Assembly (NCBI GenBank): GCA_026168455.1 | Contig: CM047429.1 | Coordinates: 51,405,027 to 51,469,026, forward strand | DNA: 64,000 nt | Reading direction: 5' to 3' | Source of the DNA: Theocolax elegans | Taxonomy: Eukaryota > Arthropoda > Insecta > Hymenoptera > Cerocephalidae | Shown here: piece by piece, positions 52,131 to 63,613 of the stretch | Layout of the letters: every line of letters starts with the position of its first letter | Numbering within the stretch: the stretch's first letter is position 1 | Notes under the pieces: generated by a model | Seen by the model: the letters and a program-made list of their open reading frames with translations, nothing else | The model's database searches: none | What the model was told of the DNA's origin: nothing | Made by a program: the position numbers and the translations under genes

Positions 52131-53420
52131 GTCATTCAATATTATGATAAAGAAAAAAGTCGAACAAATAAACAAACTCGGTGAAGTTGAAAAGAATACA
52201 TTCATAAGTTGTGATTGAATGGGTCGTTAACGGTGTAGTGTGGTGTAGGTACCATTCGCGTATTAAGCTCGGAAAGCAGGAAGACAGTGAGTAAGAAAAG
52301 AGTCGGAGCGAAGCAGAAGAAGGGTGGGGTAGGTAAGGATCGTAGAATGGATCGTCGAGGAAGAGGAAGAGACCGTCTGGTAAACCGAGTAACCGAGTGC
52401 CTAGAGCTCGGTCCGTAAAAGAGGCACAAAGCGAGCCGCGAGCTACCAATAACAACTGCGAGCCGAGCGTTCAAAAAGCGAACACTCAAGTCAATTACAA
52501 CGCCCTCGGCCCGTGCACAACATCTATAAGAAGATTATTTTTTTCCGGCTCCCTGCCGGCTTACGCAAGTAATTGGCATCGTACAGCCACGCGATATACT
52601 TAGTTCTTCGTGGAGAGTGGGAGAGAGAGAGGGAGAGAGACAGGGAGAGAGAGAGAGAGAGAGAGGGGGGAAGCACTGAAATGAAAGCGGTGGTTTACGA
52701 GGAAATGGCTAAGATGAAGTGGAGAGGATGGGAGAAAAAGAAGGTAAGGAGAGAGCAGATAACGATAGCGACGGCGATAAAGTGCACCGGACGATGGATC
52801 GAATAAAACAAAGATTTACACACATATCTAAACGAATAAGTATGTAACCGAAAGATAGTTCGGAAATCGAGACAGGTATCTTTCGCAAGTGTGTGTATCT
52901 TTGACGGTCTGAAGTAGTATTAAAGTAGCGTACCTATTGAAAGTTTAACGTGCCGTGAGCGTGTAAGCTCCTCGGTACACTCGCCTCAGTCTTACACAGA
53001 GAGACACAGAGTAGAATCGCGCGCATTCAGCTTTTTCTCTCCTGTCTACCTCAAGATTGCTCCGAAGATATGTGTGGTGGGGCGCCCGCAATAAATAACC
53101 AGCCGCTGCGCTTACCTACCTTCCCTAACCCCCGTCCCTTCCCTTCCCTTCCGTTCTCAACCCCTTCTCCACCTACCGCCGCCCCGTCGCTCTCTCCTTC
53201 TCCCACAGCTACGAAAAGCTTGGTATACGGTTCCGGCACACATCGGATCGCGTCTTGTCTCGTTCTCCAAAGTCTGTGCCGCGCGTGTAATTGAGTATCC
53301 GACTCTTTCCTCTATATCCTATATTCCTGCCCAACCCCATCTTTTGTTTCTGCAATCTCGATTTTTCCTTCCCTCTATTATTTTGTCCACTGGCTAGTGT
53401 TCATTTTTATCGATTTTTCA
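52131..53420. other. CpG-rich block with GA array
   Basis: GA-rich array at about 52618-52664 and a C-rich stretch at 53105-53205. Overlapping frames of 60-107 codons on both strands, none recognised. Confidence 0.5.
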
Positions 53421-55020
53421 TTTTTTATTCTTATTTAGGGAAGTATCTTCTGAAGCAACTTTTAATAGAATTTTATCCCGATTGGTTGGTTACTTTCTTT
53501 AGTAGTTCCCGATTCGATAAGAATCTTATGAGAAGTGACTACTTATTCAATAAAATATTCTTGTTGTTAATTCATTTTAATAATTATTGGTTCATATGTT
53601 TTTTAACCATAATTTACGTGTTTTACGAATACTCAATTGCTACATATTTCATACGATACACTTTTCCTAATTTAAATCAATTTAAACACTACTATTTCAT
53701 TTACAAAATGAACTAGTATCGTTACAATACACGTTTTATAATAATTCGTTACTCGCCAAGATGCTAATATAACATTTTTAAAATTATTCACTTTTTTAAT
53801 ATTTATAATCCCCGTATTTTACATATTTCGATAGTGTATATTTATTGCTAACTCGAACTTGTTCTGTAAGTATATTATTGATTAATATATAATAAATTTT
53901 TAAATGATAACGATGACGTTATTTTATAATTTAAATTATATCGTATTATTTTTATTCAAAACTTAACGAAGGTTCATATTTTTTACGATTGCGTAAATCT
54001 CTTATAACTGAGGGACGTTAAGATGCACGAGATAATATATATCTAATGACTTACTCAAGGCAAAAGTGTTAGGGGTACTTTAAGCTCCTCGATGCACGTG
54101 AACATTGTTTCACGTCATAGGGCGCGTCCGTGCTCTCGACACAAATATAGGGGTATGCGAGCTTAGCTTATATTCAGCTAACTCACTCTTTTAATTTTTG
54201 GTTCAAAATATGTTCAATCAGAAATTATGATTAACCAAAGTCAGTTTATTTTTAATTGGCATCAAATTTCATTTTAGTTCATATATATATAATATTAAAT
54301 AGAAAACGTACAAAACGAGATGAAACAAACGGAAGAGCGAAAGAGAAACTCAGTATCTTATCTTGATATTTGTCTTACTATCTTAATAAGTTATTCTACC
54401 TTGTGTTCTATTGGTTAATCCAGTTCGCGAAGATAAAGTAAAATAGATTATAATGTACAATAGAAGCATTTCATCACGTATTCTATAGTGAAACTTGCGT
54501 AAAAAATGAAATCTATTTTACCGGTACATGCACAATTTAAGTGTTAAGTATATTTGCAGTGTGACAAGTCAGACTAAGTTACAATATAAAATTATTAAAA
54601 TAATATATCCATATTACCTTCTGAAATAAGTTATTCAAGCTTAGGAAGTGATTTTAGATTATGCTCCCATAAATACCACTTTATTTTCCAAGTGTTCTGC
54701 AGATACGACTTTGCGAAGTAAAGTCTTCTAGAATAGTAGTATTTCATTCTCCTCGCTCTTCAAATTGGGATCATTAGAAATAGCAAAACATCTCCAGAAA
54801 GTGCATAAATCAATAAGTATGTTGTTTAATTATATTAACTGTCGAGACATAGAGAAAAATAAGTATTTAAAAATAATTATTAAAAAATAATAAAAGCTCA
54901 ATAATAAGTAAAATTTATTTTTTAATTATAAAAAGATATTTGAGAATTAATTAAAGATTATCTTAGTACATAAAAATTTACACATGTTGGTCAAGTTTTA
55001 AAATTGTGATCCGATACTTG
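53421..55020. other. AT-rich intergenic sequence
   Basis: A 141-codon Phe/Tyr/Leu/Ile-rich plus frame (53291-53716) is what T-rich DNA would give and resembles no membrane-protein family I recognise. A small G+C-richer patch lies at 54060-54160. Confidence 0.45.
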
Positions 55021-55500
55021 CTAATTTACTCACCCGGTTGGAAGTGCTTTAATTCTTGGCGTATGCACAATTGAGCTTTCATAGTCATACGAGTAGTCGA
55101 GCAAAATAAGAGTTCGACAGTTTCGGAGGCGGGAAAAGGTGGTGCAACAGTAAAAAAAAATAAAAAGAAGTGACCCGGTATACAGGAAAAGGACGAGGTG
55201 TGCATGATAGGGTGAAAGACACTTTTGCGAACAGACTTTATCAGAGTGGTATAGGTACGTGGCTGAAATTTTTAACGAAGCACGACGCGTATGCGTGCAC
55301 GCGAAAGAGTCTTGGGAGACAGGATTGTAAGAACGACGTGCGCACATGAAAATATGTACCTAACTTAATAATGTCGCGGATGTTGTACATGCATACGAGA
55401 TAGAGAAAGATACAGGATGAGAGGGACTGGGAAAAAATTGATATAAAACACACTGGGAATATTAAGTGTACCGAAAAATCTCGAGGACGCTTCAGAAAAT
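55021..55500. other. moderately CpG-rich block
   Basis: Short frames only (105 codons minus, 55347-55030). Nothing recognised. Confidence 0.45.
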
Positions 55501-56908
55501 AAATGATTTCGATACGTCGAAATTTTGTTTTTTTTTTATTTGTTTCTCGTGATTAATCAAATACCTTTCGTTACAGAAGTTGTTTTATTTAAAAATACAC
55601 ACGTGTACAGAGTGTGTGTATGTACATTTAGTTAACCCGACGACTCAAGTGACTTTGTATTTTATGTTGAAAATTTTATACTCGAAGCTTTTTCACTGAC
55701 GTTCTCTGATACCGTTTACAACGATTAAATTAAATTAATTAATCAAGTACCCATGTCCTTTCGTAATTGAGTATTTTTAAATAAATTAAATAAATTAATC
55801 GATTACTATTTAAATAAATTTTTTTCAGTTAATTGTACACTTTTGCAGTAATTTGAAATTGATTATGACGCGTTATTACAAACTTTTTGTTTGCATTTTG
55901 AGGGTTAATCATCGATGAGTGTTATATCAAAATAATAAATGAAAACAACTGTAAATTGGTTGAACGGTGATAGTAACACGACATCGTTTTGAACCCGGTA
56001 TCACATACACACACATGTATAAAGAACGAAGGGAACAACAAAAATTAGGAGTGTGGAGTGGAAGGTAGGTGACGGAGGGGGGGGGGAAGGGGAGGGGAGG
56101 AAAGGCGCAGCTATGCATATTTTACGTCTTTCTCAAAGTCGAATTGAGAGCACCGGCGTTGGGCTGCATTAGTCGGGCTGTTGACGAAGTACAGGCTCGC
56201 ATAGTCAATGTTACCTACGTACACTTTCCGGAGCCGATGTATGCGGGTACCTACGTATGTCGGTGTCGGTGTATAGGTATAGGTACAGGTATAGGTGTAA
56301 CACTGCATGCACGTATGTGCCAAGACACCCAGAGAGCGTCGGCTCAGGAGAATTTCTAGCTCGAGCCAGCTCTCGCTAATTAAACTTAATTTAAGTCGGA
56401 GTCACGTTCCCTCTCTCGCCGGGGAGGACGCGCCGAGCCTCGTCACCCTCGGTCTTGCTTGGGGATGTAGGTGCATGTGTATGCACCTATATGTACCATT
56501 GGGACGACACAACGGTGGCGTCGTTTGAGATTGCCGAACGCGCCTCACTATCGGACTCTGTAACTTCAAACTGATGCGACAATGCAACTATGTTTATGAG
56601 AATGTTATCTTACTGTTTCAACAAGTAAGATATGAGACGCGATTTGTGCCATGATTGGTATTTGTTACAAGCTTCCGATCTTTATACCGATACACCTCTA
56701 TTTCAATATACTCATTTATCGCGACATTAATTATGTACTAATTAATCCTCTAAAAATAAATTTGTTAGTTTTTAGACACGTTCGTTGCACGAGAATACCT
56801 TATATTTTCACCATCGCGAAAAATGTAACATCATAAGTAATTGTTTATTTATACATAAACACATTTTTCGTCCAGAAAATAAATCATTTTAATCGTTTTT
56901 GAAAAAGT
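55501..56908. other. AT-rich spacer, then CpG-rich block with hexamer repeat
   Basis: From about 55980 the composition rises, with a G-rich run (56072-56100) and GGTATA/GGTGTC-like hexamer repeats (about 56255-56300). Overlapping short frames on both strands. No gene recognised. Confidence 0.45.
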
Positions 56909-57010
56909 ATGTATCTATGTGTATATGTAAGTAGTCAAGTTAATCGAATAACTCATCCAATTTTGAACCGATTTGGCTGAAATTTGTATATCTTCTACAT
57001 AAATAGAGAA
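56909..57010 (+). repeat. dispersed repeat copy with GATTTGGCTGAAATTT core
   Basis: TATGTATCTATGTGTATATG-like words, then TAATCGAATAACTCATCC and TTGAACCGATTTGGCTGAAA. A related copy lies at 58455-58550 (CCCATTTGGCTAAAATG) and a more distant one at 10870-10970. Confidence 0.6.
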
Positions 57011-57199
57011 GCAAACGTTCTTATTTTGGACCAATATGGTCGAATAGTTCTTGAACGGTAGCACTTTTTAAAATGACGCTAAAACGTTCTTCTACGACAT
57101 TGTATAAAACTAATTAATAAAATATTACTTATGTCGACTGTAGTATAACTAAATTAATTGTTTATAAAATTTTTGTTTATAAAGTAAATGTAATGAGTT

Positions 57200-57511
57200 G
57201 TTTATAAAATAAATTGTATTGATTGTGATAAATGTTACATTGGTCAAACTAGTAGATATTTGAAAAAGAGAATTTATGAACATAAATATAGTTTGAGGAG
57301 TGTATCTGTCACATCAGGTTTGAAAGAGCATTGTTTAGATTTTGTTCATTCATTTGATTTTAAAAATGTAGAAATTTTAGAACAAAATATTATGAATAAA
57401 TTTAAAAGAGAAAGTCTTGAGAATATTCATATATTTAAGAATGATAAGAATGTTAATTTAATGTTAGAGTCAAGTAAATTAAATAAGATTTATCATCCTA
57501 TCTTAACTTAG
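57200..57511 (+). mobile_element. Penelope-like element, GIY-YIG endonuclease end
   Basis: Penelope-like retroelements code one protein with a reverse transcriptase followed by a GIY-YIG endonuclease that nicks target DNA. This frame starts abruptly at about 57200 and keeps only the endonuclease: YKINCIDCDKCYIGQTSRYL, with a C-x2-C-type pair before the YIG, then KKRIYEH (basic/His segment), FVHSFDFKNVEILEQ, KFKRESLENIHI and a C-terminal KIYHPILT before the stop at 57509-57511. The order and spacing fit the family. About 104 codons remain and the whole reverse transcriptase is missing, so it is 5'-truncated. The remaining frame is intact, which suggests moderate age. Upstream, three near-copies of TTGTTTATAAA (57160-57210) mark the junction. 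Confidence 0.85.
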
Positions 57512-57606
57512 CTTAGTTTATTGGTGTGAATTTATTTAGGGTGGGTCCTTGGAGTGGGGAGGCTTTTTTGAGGGTTTAAATATCGTGTGGAATAGATTTT
57601 CATTTC

Positions 57607-57650
57607 AGTCCCTGATGAGGAGCAGCAGCGAGCTCGAAACGTCGGATATC
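57607..57650 (+). ncRNA. hammerhead ribozyme-like motif of the Penelope-like element
   Basis: Hammerhead ribozymes self-cleave RNA and are known in the repeats of Penelope-like elements. Here the core CTGATGAG (57612-57619) is followed by a stem II candidate (GAGC 57620-57623 with GCTC 57632-57635, 8-nt loop) and GAAAC (57636-57640), with GTC (57641-57643) as predicted cleavage triplet. Stem III would be only two base pairs with no loop (self-complementary ACGT), the minimal arrangement in which two copies pair as a dimer. Stem I is GTCC (57608-57611) with GGAT (57644-57647), including one G-U pair. Oddity: one extra G lies between the core and the best stem II, so cleavage may be weak. It lies about 95 bp after the stop codon of the endonuclease frame, as expected for this element. 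Confidence 0.75.
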
Positions 57651-57850
57651 ATATTTGGGGTTAGTAGATTTTTGGTGCAGGGGGACAGTCAGATTGCTTT
57701 ATTAATAATTTGTTTTTATGTTTAGTTAGTGTTTTTATTTTTTATATTTTATATTTTTTATTTTTATTTTTATAGATTCTTCGGGGGTGATTATAAGTAG
57801 GGGCAATCTGATTGCCCATATAATTGACTGTAAGACCGATAAAAATATTA
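57651..57850 (+). mobile_element. probable remaining 3' part of the Penelope-like element
   Basis: Non-coding stretch after the ribozyme core with T-rich sequence (57700-57775) and the palindrome GGGCAATCTGATTGCCC (57801-57817). A related GACAGTCAGATTGC lies at 57684-57697 in inverted relation. The element's end is not sharply defined. Confidence 0.4.
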
Positions 57851-57959
57851 ATTAATAAAACTAATTAAATAATCTACAATATAAATATAGAAAATGTTTA
57901 ATTATAAAATATGTGATAATTTTTGTATTGTAATTTTTAATGCGCAACTAAATACTGGC

Positions 57960-58440
57960 AAGTTAAACGGATAAAAGTGTCAAAATAGTAAAAAAATCGT
58001 TTTTTTTACTTTATAAAGATAAATATTAATTGTACTGTAAAATTTAAATATAAAAAATCTTCATATAAATAAGATAAAAATTTTCTTGTATACAACACTT
58101 TTTGCTTAGATGAATATTTTTAAAGTTAAGTACAGAAAAAACAGTTGAAAAAGCCTAAAATGTACAAAAAGAAGCTTTTTAGACATTAACCAAATAAATA
58201 TTGATTTCACGTAAAAATTTTAAATGTAAGAAATGTTCATCACAATAAAAGAAAATTTTTTTCTATTAAACACTTCTTACTTACATTGATATTTTTCCTG
58301 ATAAACGAAAAAAACGGTTGAAAAAGCCTAAAATGTACAAAAAGAAGCTTCTTAGACATTAACCAAATAAATATTGATTTTACGTACAAATTTTAAAGGT
58401 AAGAAATGTGTATCACAAAAGAAAACTTTTGTTTACATTT
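57960..58440. repeat. tandem repeat of about 173 bp, two clear units plus a diverged one
   Basis: GTTGAAAAAGCCTAAAATGT recurs 173 bp later (58142 and 58315 for the preceding C), followed in both by ACAAAAAGAAGCTT, TTAGACATTAACCAAATAAA and AAATGTAAGAAATGTTCATC-like sequence. A more diverged unit precedes them (from about 57960). Period and several words in reverse complement match the array at 3285-3660. Confidence 0.8.
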
Positions 58441-58454
58441 TAATTGTGTTTGAA

Positions 58455-58550
58455 AATGTATGTATGCTTGTATGTATGTACTATGTATGTAAACAAGTCA
58501 ATCGAAAAATTTAGTCATTTTTTTACCCATTTGGCTAAAATGTATTTTTA
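58455..58550 (+). repeat. dispersed repeat copy with CCCATTTGGCTAAAATG core
   Basis: TATGTATG-rich stretch, then AAGTCAATCGAAAAATTTAG and the core. Together with 56909-57010 it brackets the Penelope relic and the 173-bp array in direct orientation. Confidence 0.55.
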
Positions 58551-60880
58551 TAGTAACTTCTAAATATTATAGTCGTTTATTTTTTAAAGCACTTAACGAT
58601 CGTGCCTGGAATGTAAAAGCGTATATATTGCGAAAAATATAATTTTGAATTTATTATTAACATTCGTATTTATCCTGTAATTAACACTATCGTTACTAAT
58701 ACATTTTTTCATTCGCACATATTTATATATCATTAAAATATACAGAATTTAAAAAGATAGGCATGTTATTATTGAACAATATTATGCTTTTCATAAGAGT
58801 TGCTTAGCTTTAAAATGTTTCGAAAATACAATCTCAAAAAATGGTTCAGTAAAAAAATGCTCCTTTTTACCCAAAAAAGTCATGTTAAAAATACAAAACT
58901 TTTAAATTAAATTTTTCACAATGTAATGAATTACATAAATATATAGTGTAAAAATATAGTAGAAAGAGTGTGTACGCGCACGCGCGCATGGATGTGTCTG
59001 TATATACACATAAATGCATACACGTTCATTATTATATATATTGTACGTAAATGTACGTAAATTAAATGGTATACCCTGAATATCTTAACGAATCAAGAGT
59101 CTTAAAGATCTTGATCGCGTTTTATATTTACCGAAAGATTAATGAGATCCTGATCATAGATTGTTTTGTTCATCGAAGAATATTGGATTTTGATCGTATT
59201 AATTATGCACGTATAGTTTTCGTTTATTGAAACAAATATTAATGTTTACATTGTGTCTATTAAAAAAAACATAATTATTTTAAAAGCGTAAGTAAGTAAT
59301 AAAATATGTTTGTTCATTTAATGATCGATACTTATAATAACGATAGTATATAATTTTATAAATTTTTTATTTTTATTTAAAATATTTAAAATTTAACATG
59401 CATATTAGTGTCAATAATAATTGTATGCTCTGCAGTAAGAAAACAGATTTTAAAATACAAAGAGTCGTGATAAGTACTCTTCCTTATCAGACTATAACTT
59501 TTAAATTTTAGAGTAGGAAGTTACTTTATACGTTATTATAAACGAAAGTACATTAACTAATTAAATTGATTGATATAACATTGATAAAATAACAGAATAA
59601 ATGAAATATAATTTTTAATAAAGTTTATTATTAATTCATTAAAATTTTTTTTTTATAAATGAACTTTGACATATTGAACGCTACAAAATAAAATTTGTAC
59701 ACGTGTTTATTTGCATACATTATAATTCCTTAAATTAATACTCCATGTTTTAATATAAAAACATATAACTGAATTAAAAATGTTGATAGTACAATTTAAC
59801 ATAGAAATTGTAATTAATAGCACGAAATATCATGTTACAAATCATATAAGTTTAATGTACCATTATAGTCCATAAATATCTTGTGTGAGAATACATCCAC
59901 ACATTTGCCACGCAACATACCGCAGATGAATAAACTTTTAATGGAACGCTGTTATTAAAACGTCACCAAAACCATTATATTATTATTTAATTCAAAGCAA
60001 ATTAAAATTATCATCATTAGTATAATAAAAGAAACGAACGTCTAAGGTTACTTTAAGATTAATTAACTGCAATTCTAAAATAGTTTTGCAGATAAATTAA
60101 ATGTTTGTAGTAAATCTGTTGTATTATGTAAACCATTTAGGAAATATAAATGTGTTAAACGTTCCCAACGTTTCATCAGTTTCTGACCATACGTATAATT
60201 GTACTACTGAATCATAAGCATAAATGGCGATTATTCGCCTGGTATGCTAGTTTAGTTTCAGACAATCATCACATTGATAGCCTCTTGTAGAAGCAGCAGC
60301 ACATGTATTTGCAAAAGAGGAAAATTGAACTTGTTCGAAATTGTACAAACCAACATTTCATCGAATGAGTTCGATTTCTCTCTAAACACGAATTGAACAA
60401 CATTCTGCATCGATTCCCAAAGGCCAGAAATATTTCGCAAATATTCCCTCGATGAACTTGTCATTTTCAATTAAAGCGATGCATAGACGACCCCGGCAAT
60501 GCCGTTCATTCATTCGGTGGGAGTGTTTTAATAAAATTCTAGCATCCCCTCTCCCCCCGGCATCCGCCACCACCTTTCAGTTCTTTTCATTAGGTACACG
60601 GGTGTCGCTATTTGACGCATAATATTATTAGTACCCAATCATCTATCTATCTCTCACTATCCGTATGTCCAAGTTTCTCCAAGGACTAGAGAATAACCTG
60701 GATACGGTTTAAAATAAAAAAAACCGATCACTAAAATTAATGAATAATTTAAAGAAATAAAATGAAAAACGAAGCCACTCTACTTGAAGAGGGAAATACG
60801 TCAGTTCTCAACTTTTCTAACGTAATGTAAGAGCATGCCTTCTTTTGATAGATTTCGATTGACGCGAATACCAAAAGAAT
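58551..60880. other. AT-rich intergenic sequence with a mixed patch at 60240-60600
   Basis: A short CA/CG-type alternating stretch at 58972-58988. The mixed patch has two overlapping minus frames (60573-60258) with no family match. Otherwise featureless. Confidence 0.45.
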
Positions 60881-61360
60881 TGGAGCAGCCCCCTTGCATA
60901 TAAGAGCATATAATTAATGAAAACGCTGATAACTCCAACATACTAACCCCTCACCCCCATACTTCGTCCTTTATATTTCCACTATAGGATATAGTTGATC
61001 TATATATAGGTTCGTGTGCACGTGAGGGAGTGTATATACGTACACAGGTGTGCAATGTGGTGTATTAGCGCAGGCGAGTAAAGAGATTAAAAGTTTGGTG
61101 CGAGAGCGCGCGCGCCGAGGCGCGAATTATTCAGAGGGCTTATTCAGGCCGTTCGCGGTTTGCCTACTGGTGGGATATATGTAAGTGTCCGCACAGCGTA
61201 CGCCTGTGTATACGCGCGCGCCTCTCTGTGTGTATGTGTGTGTATAAGTGCAGAAGGAGGAAGCACGAGCACCCGCTAATAGCCAAGCGAATTAACGTAC
61301 TTTAAGATCTTGAGGCGCTCGGGCGGAGAGTTAAGAAGGATGCTGCCACGGCTTCTAAGA
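60881..61360. other. CpG-rich block with alternating CG/GT tracts
   Basis: GCGCGCGCGC-type runs at about 61105-61115 and 61213-61222, and a GT run at 61228-61245. No open frame of note. Confidence 0.5.
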
Positions 61361-62290
61361 GGGAACTATGCGGAAACCAGATTTTGGAATACAGAAATAC
61401 AGAGATGTGCAGCCAGAGTGTTTTATGCAATTTGCTAATTTTGAGATGCTTCGAGATCTGCGTATACCAAAAAAAGAATTATCAATCAAATATTTCTTCT
61501 CCTGGCTAGCTCCTAACTTGCGGTATAGATTTTTATAATGTTTAAATATTAACTCGCACCCTTCTTTCTGTTGTTTAAAAAAAGAATATTCGTTTCTTTT
61601 GTTGGTCAATGGAAATAATGTCGTTACAAGCAAATATTTTCGAAAAATGAAAAGTATTTAAAATACAAATATTCGTCGTTATTGGTAAATTCGATATGTA
61701 CGTTTAAAACATATACAGTAAAGTGGGGTAAATAATGTTTTAAATCCAGATTGGCGAACGCATTACATAACGATACAATATTCAATTTAGTTATTGATTG
61801 GTGACTTGATAAATTGACTGGTTCTCTCATTCCATTGATGGATACTACATAAAGCATTATTAGCGCTCAGTCTATTAACTCGGATCCATTTTAACAGAGA
61901 TAAATACTGTATGATTTCAGTGTCATTGTCAAAAACATTAAAAACTTGCGTTCAATATAGTTAAATTAAAAAACGTGTAACCCAGAAGAATTTAGCTAAT
62001 TGATTGTACAACGTATTCCCCATTTATACATCCATTTCCTTTTTACACTTTCCGTCTTGTTTCTATTTATTTTCAAATGGATAAACTAGGTATTAAAATT
62101 TACACGATGCACTACTATTTGATGCATTGGGTAAAACAATTATTAACCTTTTACGATAGATTTATCATTTAACCATTGATTGCACAAACTGCAATTATAT
62201 TTTCTTTGACGGTAAAAAAAAGTGTAGTTAAGGAGACTAATGTTAGTCATTAAGAGAACTAAGTACAATTTAGTAAACCGTAAAAATTTA
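61361..62290. other. AT-rich spacer
   Basis: Short unrecognised minus frames (61633-61355 and 61857-61624). No support for coding. Confidence 0.45.
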
Positions 62291-63105
62291 ATCTCTACTC
62301 TTGTTTGTTGAGTTGTTTTATAGGTACAAGAGGAGAATCAACTTTTTCACTGCGTAGCAGATATGAGGTGCGTAAAAAGGAAACATCACATTCGCGCGAG
62401 AGGAGGCGAAGAAAAGTTGAACTGGTATATTCGAAGAAAAAAGAAAGAAAGAAGGAGAGATAAAGAGTTCCTTTCACACGCGTGGCCGAACGGTGCTATA
62501 CTAGACATAAATTACTCTGCGAGCGTAGAGACAGAGACACTCAATAAATTTCCCCTTAAGTATCAAAGTTTCTTCGCAAAGAAATGCAACACCTGTTAGC
62601 TACGTGACGGCAGCTTATGGCATTAGGAAAGAACTCTACTTTAAAATGCTATGCATAGGGAAGCCCTTGCGTGGCCATTTCCACGTTCACCAAATATATA
62701 TGTGCGTGTACGTGTGTATGTGCGTGGGTGTGTGTGTGTGTGTGTGTGTGTGTTTGTAGCCTGGAAAGGTGGAAAAAGGGTTAAAGGGAGCGAGAGAGGG
62801 AAAGAGAAGAGAAGGAGGTAGGAAGGAAGGAAGGAAGGAACAAGTTACATTGCACACTGCTCTTGTTGATATCGTTGGCCTGGAATTCATTACCACACAG
62901 TTTACTCATATCCTGTTTTTGCAACAATTACATTAAAATACACATTATAAATTGATAGATAAAAGACTATTTTAGTACTTTGCTTATTTATTTATAAGTT
63001 TTTCCATACTAATATTAACTATAAATATATTTTCACCTAAACCACCCTAAAAATCCACTTTATTGACTTGAAACGGGTAAAACTGTATTTGATTCCCCAG
63101 CAAGT
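62291..63105. other. mixed block with (GT)n and (GGAA)n, then AT-rich
   Basis: GT array at 62727-62753 and GGAA array at about 62812-62840. Short frames are low-complexity. Nothing else recognised. Confidence 0.55.
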
Positions 63106-63613
63106 AATAGTTATTTATGCAGTAAGGGAGTAAGCGAGTAAAATATGTGTTAATTCCCGCGGATAAGAAGTAAGTTGATGCCCGAGCTTTAGCGAGGGCA
63201 GTAATTTATCTAAGAGAATAATCGTCCTTTACTCCCGAAATGTTCAAAATTTTTTCACCCAAATTATTTTGGAAAGGTCATTTTATTTGACAGCCACGAC
63301 AGTTCAACATTTTTTTCTTTGTATAAAAATTAAAATTTTCCTTTTTTTATTATAATTTTTTGGCTCCTTATACTTATTAAAACATATCGAATTTTAACTG
63401 AAAATGTGTCGGTTACTAATTATTAACAATAACAAATATGGGGATAAAAAAGTGAGTCTTTTTAGTTTCTGCATTGACGTTGCCGTTAAGACTTGCAATT
63501 TTTTAGTAATTTGGGTATAAAATGTTGTATACATTTCAGGAGTAAAAGTCGATAATTCTCTTAGATGAATTGCTACTATTTTACTTCCTTCGTGTGTGCA
63601 TAAATAACTATTT
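63106..63613. mobile_element. fold-back-like inverted-repeat element of about 508 bp
   Basis: The outer ends AATAGTTATTTATGC (63106-63120) and GCATAAATAACTATT (63599-63613) are exact reverse complements. Matching continues inward: GGGAGTAAGCGAGTAAAAT with the complement of TACTATTTTACTTCC; ATCTAAGAGAATAATCG with CGATAATTCTCTTAGAT; TTTACTCCCGAAATG with the complement of CATTTCAGGAGTAAA; then ACCCAAATTA. The left arm carries about 60 extra bases (about 63150-63207), including GCCCGAGCTTTAGCGAGGGC, a small hairpin itself. No coding capacity. Probably a non-autonomous DNA transposon remnant, family unknown. Confidence 0.75.

Noticed and set aside
53291..53716. 141-codon hydrophobic frame resembling a membrane protein
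   Set aside because: T-rich DNA gives Phe/Leu/Ile/Tyr strings by composition. No conserved motif or plausible start context.
56255..56300. possible interstitial telomeric repeat
   Set aside because: The units are GGTATA/GGTGTC-like, not TTAGG.
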